Positions 14,962-18,997 of a stretch of DNA of 18,997 nt are shown here, in pieces. Made by a program: the position numbers and the translations under genes. The stretch spans positions 1 to 18,997 of the forward strand of contig JBFXHL010000047.1 of NCBI GenBank assembly GCA_050177075.1. Reading direction: 5' to 3'. The stretch is from UBA2239 sp050177075 (GTDB lineage: Bacteria > Pseudomonadota > Gammaproteobacteria > Burkholderiales > UBA9220). Positions within the stretch are counted from its first letter, which is position 1, and every line of letters starts with the position of its first letter. Under the pieces are notes generated by a model. The model did not search any database, was not told the origin of the DNA, and worked only from the letters and a program-made list of their open reading frames with translations.

Positions 14962-17078
14962 CCGCCCTGCCGCCGAATCCGGAACTGGAGCGCCTGATCG
15001 CGGATTTCTCCCTTCAGGCCAAGCAGCTGCTCAGCAACGAAGCCCTTTTCCACCCCCTGGTGGAAAAAAACGCCGACGGCCTGCTGGTGGTGGCCCGGCA
15101 GGGGGAGATCCTCTATGCCAACCCGGCGGCGGAAAAGCTGTTCTTCGCCGCCCGGGGCAGTCTGGCCGGCAGGCATTTCGGCCACCCCCTGCTGGAAGGC
15201 GAACCCCAGGAAATCGACCTCGCCCACCCCCACCACCGCCGCGTCAGCGCCGAAATGCAGTGCGTTCCCATTGAGTGGGAAGGACGGCCCGCCTACCTGG
15301 TTTCCCTGCGAGCTCTGGGAGAACGGCGACAGCTCAAGGAATCACTCTTGAAAAACACCGAACTGCTGCGGGCATTGGTCAACGCCTCCCCCCTGGCCAT
15401 TCTGGCGGTGAACGGGGATTTCCGCATCACCCTCTGGAACCAGGCCGCCAGCCGGATTTTAGGCTGGACCGAGGACGAAGTCCTGGGCCACCCTCCTCCC
15501 GGAGACGATGGGGAAACAGGCCTCGGCCGCATTTTCGAGCGCGTTCGGGAGGGGGAGCGCCTGGCGGGCCAGGAATGCTTCGCCCTCACCCGCCAGGACG
15601 GCGGCACCATCGATCTCCAGGTCTGGGGAGCACGGCTTTTTGGCGCCCGCCGCCACGGCAACGGCGTCATGATCATCGCCGCCGACGTCACCGAGAAACG
15701 CCGCATGGAAACCCATATTCGGCGCCTGGCGGGCCACGATCCCCTCACCGGCCTGGCCAACCGCGGCCAGTTCCAGGAACGCCTCCGCCAAGCCACCATC
15801 CGCGCCGGCAGGGACAACCGCTCCTTCGCCGTGCTGCTCCTCGGCCTCGACCGTTTCAAGACCATCAACCAGTCCCTTGGCCACACCCAAGGCGACATCC
15901 TGCTGCAGGACATCAGCCGACGCCTGTCCCGCGCCTTGTACGATACCGACATCCTGGCCCGCAGTGGCGGCGATGAGTTTGCCATTCTCCTCAACGGCGT
16001 TCATCAGCCGGCGGACGGCGCCAAGGTCGCCGCCAAGCTGCTCGATGCCATCGCTCCGCCCTTCCTGCTCGGCGGGCAGGAAATCACCGTCAGCGCCAGC
16101 ATCGGCATCGCCGTCCACCCCTTCGACGGCCCCGACGCCGACACCCTGTTGCGCAACGCCGATTCAGCCATGGCCTTGGCCAAGGAACAGGGGGGCGGCG
16201 CCGTGCGCTTCTACACCGAGGACCTGAACCGCCGGGCAAGCGAAGCCCTGGAGCTGGAAAACCGCCTGCGCCACGCCCTGGAGCGGGACGAACTGCGCCT
16301 GTTCTACCAGCCCCAGGTGGACCTGCGCAGCGGCCGCATCGTCGGCGTCGAGGCCCTGCTGCGCTGGCTGCCCGCGGAAGGGGGCGGCATTCCCCCCGAC
16401 CGCTTCATTCCCATCGCGGAAAAAACCGGCCTCATCGTCCCCATCGGCGAATGGGTGCTGCACACGGCCTGCGCCCAGGCCCGAGAGTGGCGCGACGCTC
16501 GGATTCCCCCCCTGCGCATGGCGGTCAACCTTTCCGCCCGCCAGTTCCTGCACGGGCAACCGCCGTCAGCCATCGCCGACGCCCTCAGCGCTTCCGGACT
16601 GCCCGCCGAGCTGTTGGAGCTGGAGATCACCGAATCGGTCCTCATGGGCGACGACGTGACCGCCGCCCTGAGCCAGTTGAAGGACATCGGCGTGCGCCTG
16701 TCGGTGGACGACTTCGGCACCGGCTATTCCGGGCTGTCCTACCTCGCCCGCCTGCCGCTGGATCGGCTGAAGATCGACCGTTCCTTCATCCAGAGCATCG
16801 ACCACCGCCCCGGCGGCGGCATCATCGCCGCCGCCGTTATCGGCCTCGCCCACAACCTGGGGCTGGAAGCCGTGGCCGAAGGGGTGGAAACGGAAGAACA
16901 GCTGCGCTTCCTGCGCGACCACCGCTGCGAGGAACTACAGGGCTACCTGGCCAGCCCCCCGCTGCCCGCCGAGGAATGCGCCCGGCTCCTGGCGGCGGGT
17001 ACCCTGCTAAGCTCCGCCCCCGCGGTATGGAAAAAGCGCCAGCGAAAAAAACCTCCCACCGTCCGTCTGGCGGATTGA
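14958..17078 (+). CDS. PAS-PAS-GGDEF-EAL protein, probable cyclic-di-GMP phosphodiesterase
   Basis: A 706-residue soluble protein. Two PAS sensor domains (about 30-118 and 133-250) precede a GGDEF domain (about 261-420) and an EAL domain (about 432-680). The EAL domain has its full signature: Glu465 in VEALLRW, VNLSARQF, ELEITES, the Asp584-Asp585 pair in DDFGTGYS, KIDRSF and AEGVETEEQ, so it should hydrolyse cyclic di-GMP. The GGDEF motif (337-341) is intact, but the first Asp of the metal-binding DxD is Gly296 (LLGLDRFK), and the RxxD product-inhibition site is absent (YDTD). The GGDEF half may therefore bind GTP or regulate rather than synthesise. The C-terminus ends in a basic tail. It overlaps the upstream receiver/phosphatase gene by 4 nt, implying a shared role. 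Confidence 0.9.
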   Translation: MTALPPNPELERLIADFSLQAKQLLSNEALFHPLVEKNADGLLVVARQGEILYANPAAEKLFFAARGSLAGRHFGHPLLEGEPQEIDLAHPHHRRVSAEMQCVPIEWEGRPAYLVSLRALGERRQLKESLLKNTELLRALVNASPLAILAVNGDFRITLWNQAASRILGWTEDEVLGHPPPGDDGETGLGRIFERVREGERLAGQECFALTRQDGGTIDLQVWGARLFGARRHGNGVMIIAADVTEKRRMETHIRRLAGHDPLTGLANRGQFQERLRQATIRAGRDNRSFAVLLLGLDRFKTINQSLGHTQGDILLQDISRRLSRALYDTDILARSGGDEFAILLNGVHQPADGAKVAAKLLDAIAPPFLLGGQEITVSASIGIAVHPFDGPDADTLLRNADSAMALAKEQGGGAVRFYTEDLNRRASEALELENRLRHALERDELRLFYQPQVDLRSGRIVGVEALLRWLPAEGGGIPPDRFIPIAEKTGLIVPIGEWVLHTACAQAREWRDARIPPLRMAVNLSARQFLHGQPPSAIADALSASGLPAELLELEITESVLMGDDVTAALSQLKDIGVRLSVDDFGTGYSGLSYLARLPLDRLKIDRSFIQSIDHRPGGGIIAAAVIGLAHNLGLEAVAEGVETEEQLRFLRDHRCEELQGYLASPPLPAEECARLLAAGTLLSSAPAVWKKRQRKKPPTVRLAD

Positions 17079-17104
17079 ATTCATCCACCCCAAGGAGCAA
17101 GACC

Positions 17105-17416
17105 ATGAACCCTCTGAAACAGCTGAAGAAACGACTCCACGCGGAACCGGCCGGCCCCCACGCGGCCATTCTCCGCCACCTCGTCCAGTCCCTGTACCTG
17201 GGAGAGCCCCTGGACCTTCCCGCCCTGTATGAGCTGGACCACGAGGACTTCAAGCTCGCCCTGTCGATTCTGGGCAGCTGGCGCCTCGACCGCTTCACGG
17301 ACCAGAAGGAACGGCTCTGGGAACTGGCCGGGCCGGTAGCCAAGAATCCGCCTGCCAGAATCGGCCTGACCGGCGCCGGGACGAACCCGCCGCCGCACCA
17401 AGAAACCTACTGCTGA
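17105..17416 (+). CDS. Small hypothetical protein
   Basis: A 103-residue protein I do not recognise. Its frame runs open far upstream inside the PAS-GGDEF-EAL gene, but an AAGGAG site (17092-17097) 7 nt before the ATG at 17105 fixes the start and argues that the gene is real. The first 80 residues are charged and look helical (LKQLKKRLHAE, HAAILRHLVQSLYLGEPLDL, DHEDFKLALSILGSW). The last 20 are Pro/Gly-rich and probably disordered, with a single Cys as the final residue. There is no signal peptide or membrane segment. It lies 26 nt after the signalling gene, probably in the same operon, and its last 10 bases overlap the 3' end of the convergent acetate kinase gene. Confidence 0.65.
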   Translation: MNPLKQLKKRLHAEPAGPHAAILRHLVQSLYLGEPLDLPALYELDHEDFKLALSILGSWRLDRFTDQKERLWELAGPVAKNPPARIGLTGAGTNPPPHQETYC

Positions 17417-18498
17417 CCAGCGCCCAGGCTCCGCTCCACCAGCCGGCGGATCATCCCCTCCTCGTCGGCGGGGATGCACAGGATGGGCTTGGAGCCCTGG
17501 GCGCTGAGCAGGGTTTCGTGGTCGTGATTGGCATGATGGTCCAGCTCGAAACCAAGGAAATCCAGGGGATCGCACACGCGGGAACGGATCACCGACGAAT
17601 GCTCGCCGATGCCGGCGGTGAACACCAGGGCGTCGATGCCGCCGGCCTTGGCGGCGAAGGCGCCGATGGCGCCCCGCACCTGGCGGCAATAGTAGTCCAC
17701 CGCGAAGTGGGCCGCCTCGCTGGAGCTGGCGAGGAGGGCGGTCATTTCGCAATCCTCCCCTTCCGACAGGGCGATCAGGCCCATGTGGTGATAGACCAAG
17801 TCGGACAGCTCATCGGTCCCGTAACGCTTGGCCAGTTCCAGCATCACGCCGGGGTCCAGGTCGCCGCTGCGGGTCCCCATGGGGATGCCTCCCGCCGGGG
17901 TGAAGCCCATGGTGGTGTCCACCGAGCGCAAGTCCTCCAGCAGGCACAGGCTGGAGCCCGCCCCCAAGTGGGCCACCACCACCCGGCCATGGGCGGTGGC
18001 GCCGAGGATACCGGGCAGGATGCGGGCCACATGGGCGTAGTTGAGGCCGTGGAAACCGTAGCGGCGCAGCCCCAGCCCGCTGGGAATGGGAAGGCGGCGG
18101 GAAGCCTCCGGCAGGGTGGCGTGGAAGGCGGTGTCGAAGCAGACGAATTGGGGCGCGGCGAAGCGCTCCCGGCACAGTTTCACCCCCAGCAAGTTGCCCG
18201 GCATGTGCAGAGGCGCCAGGTGGGTGATGCCGCGCAGCCGCGCCAACTCGGTCCCGTCCGCCGGGCGCACGGCATCGGTGACCTCGCCGCCATGGACGAA
18301 ACGATGGCCGATGGCATCGGGCACGTCGCCGGCCAGGTCCTTCATCAGAGCGTCGAAAGCCTCCCGATGGTCATGGGGAAAACCGTGGCCGATGTGCTCG
18401 TAGCGGAAATCGCGTCGACCGCCGTCGGCCCGGAACAGGCTCGCCTTGAGGCTGGAGGAGCCGCTGTTGATGGTGAGGATGGTTGGTTTCCCGGACAT
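17407..18498 (-). CDS. ackA: Acetate kinase (short, divergent form)
   Basis: Transfers phosphate between acetyl phosphate and ADP to give acetate and ATP. It has 363 residues, shorter than the usual 400 or so. Family motifs are clear: INSGSSSLKAS near the N-terminus, GHRFVHGG, CFDTAFH, RRYGFHG with the catalytic His150, VDTTMGFTPAGGIPMGTRSG and FTAGIGEHS. Two substitutions stand out: the usual HLGNG motif is HLGAG (Ala180 for Asn), and the usual FHGTSH is FHGLNY (149-154). It follows xfp by 23 nt, which fits use of phosphoketolase-made acetyl phosphate. The ATG at 18498 has a purine-rich AGAAGAAGAAC before it; an in-frame ATG at 18516 is an alternative, 5 nt after xfp. A related acyl kinase specificity cannot be ruled out. 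Confidence 0.9.
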   Translation of the reverse strand: MSGKPTILTINSGSSSLKASLFRADGGRRDFRYEHIGHGFPHDHREAFDALMKDLAGDVPDAIGHRFVHGGEVTDAVRPADGTELARLRGITHLAPLHMPGNLLGVKLCRERFAAPQFVCFDTAFHATLPEASRRLPIPSGLGLRRYGFHGLNYAHVARILPGILGATAHGRVVVAHLGAGSSLCLLEDLRSVDTTMGFTPAGGIPMGTRSGDLDPGVMLELAKRYGTDELSDLVYHHMGLIALSEGEDCEMTALLASSSEAAHFAVDYYCRQVRGAIGAFAAKAGGIDALVFTAGIGEHSSVIRSRVCDPLDFLGFELDHHANHDHETLLSAQGSKPILCIPADEEGMIRRLVERSLGAGQQ

Positions 18499-18521
18499 GT
18501 TCTTCTTCTGCCGCATACCGT

Positions 18522-18997
18522 TCAATAGGGCCAGGTCCAGCCGTCCGCCTCGGGCAGGTCCACCCCGTTCTCGTAGGCGTAGTGGCGGCATTCGATCTGC
18601 TTGTCCCGCAGCTTCTCCTTGACGTGGGCGCCGGCCACCTTGAGTTCGGGGATGCGGTCGATGACGTCGATGGCCAGCGAAAATCGGTCGATCTCGTTCT
18701 GGATCGCCAGCTCCAAGGGCGTGTTGATGCTGCCCTTTTCCTTGTAGCCGCGGACGTGGAAATTCTTGTGGTTGGCGCGGCGGTAGGCGAGGCGGTGAAT
18801 CAGCCAGGGGTAGCCGTGGAAGTTGAAGATCACCGGCTTGTCCACGGTGAACAGGCTGTCGAAATCCTTATCCGACAGGCCGTGGGGGTGTTCGCTGGAA
18901 GGGGTGAGCTTGTACAGGTCCACCACGTTGACGAAGCGGATCTTCAGCTCGGGGAAGTGCTCCCGCAGCAGCACCGTCGCCGCCAAGGCCTCCTTGG
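18522..18997 (-). CDS. xfp: Phosphoketolase, C-terminal part (runs off the right edge)
   Basis: Thiamine-diphosphate enzyme that splits xylulose 5-phosphate and/or fructose 6-phosphate into acetyl phosphate and a triose or tetrose phosphate. About 157 C-terminal residues of roughly 790 are present, so the catalytic ThDP site is outside the window. The C-terminal domain is unmistakable: FVNVVDLYKL, EHPHGLSDKDFDSLFT, VIFNFHGYPWLIHRLAYRR, NFHVRGYKEKGSINTPLELA and the DRFSLAIDVIDRIPEL segment. The stop codon at 18522 is followed by ackA, making a two-gene acetyl-phosphate to acetate unit. Substrate preference cannot be judged from this end. Confidence 0.95.
   Translation of the reverse strand, partial: KEALAATVLLREHFPELKIRFVNVVDLYKLTPSSEHPHGLSDKDFDSLFTVDKPVIFNFHGYPWLIHRLAYRRANHKNFHVRGYKEKGSINTPLELAIQNEIDRFSLAIDVIDRIPELKVAGAHVKEKLRDKQIECRHYAYENGVDLPEADGWTWPY

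Noticed and set aside
1..18997. CRISPR array, insertion sequence, phage or defence genes
   Set aside because: No regularly spaced repeats, transposase, integrase or defence-type domains were found; apart from the nuoD junction the window is core metabolism plus signalling genes.

Overview
This is a GC-rich, densely coded chromosomal window that looks like a betaproteobacterium. The evidence is a 14-subunit-type complex I (nuo) operon with separate nuoC and nuoD, preceded by tpiA, secG and tRNA-Leu(GAG), plus the style of the NuoG, NuoI and NuoF sequences. A Rhodocyclales or Nitrosomonadales-like lineage is my best guess, but genus cannot be fixed from the sequence alone.

Region 1 (1-10107, minus strand) is the nuo operon in the order nuoA-B-C-D-E-F-G-H-I-J-K-L. 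Only the first 212 codons of nuoL are inside the window; nuoM and nuoN are expected beyond the left edge. Genes are separated by a few bases or overlap (nuoG/nuoH share ATGA, nuoD/nuoE share one base), so the transcript should be translated as a coupled unit that builds the proton-pumping NADH:ubiquinone oxidoreductase. The one exception is the nuoC-nuoD junction. There a tight boundary has been replaced by 140 bp holding a second copy of the nuoD start (12 codons, same amino acids, different codons), a 41-codon leader-like ORF and inverted repeats that could fold around the apparent GTG start. This is the most unusual structure in the window.

Region 2 (10108-11681, minus strand) reads tpiA, secG and tRNA-Leu(GAG), then an intrinsic terminator, then a sigma70-like promoter with a perfect TTGACA that should drive nuoA. 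A second sigma70-like promoter lies in front of tpiA.

Region 3 (11691-17416) is a signalling cluster. An EAL-CBS-GGDEF protein on the minus strand has lost the catalytic residues of its EAL domain. It diverges, across a 262-bp intergenic region, from a plus-strand pair that overlap by 4 bp: a receiver/PP2C (SpoIIE-type) phosphatase and a PAS-PAS-GGDEF-EAL protein. In the latter the EAL domain looks intact, while the GGDEF domain lacks its first metal-binding Asp. A 103-residue protein of unknown function follows. The cluster most plausibly controls cyclic di-GMP and a phosphatase-driven partner switch, but no STAS or anti-sigma partner is present in the window.

Region 4 (17407-18997, minus strand) is the 3' end of a phosphoketolase gene (xfp) followed by a short, divergent acetate kinase. 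Together they would turn acetyl phosphate from sugar-phosphate cleavage into acetate and ATP.
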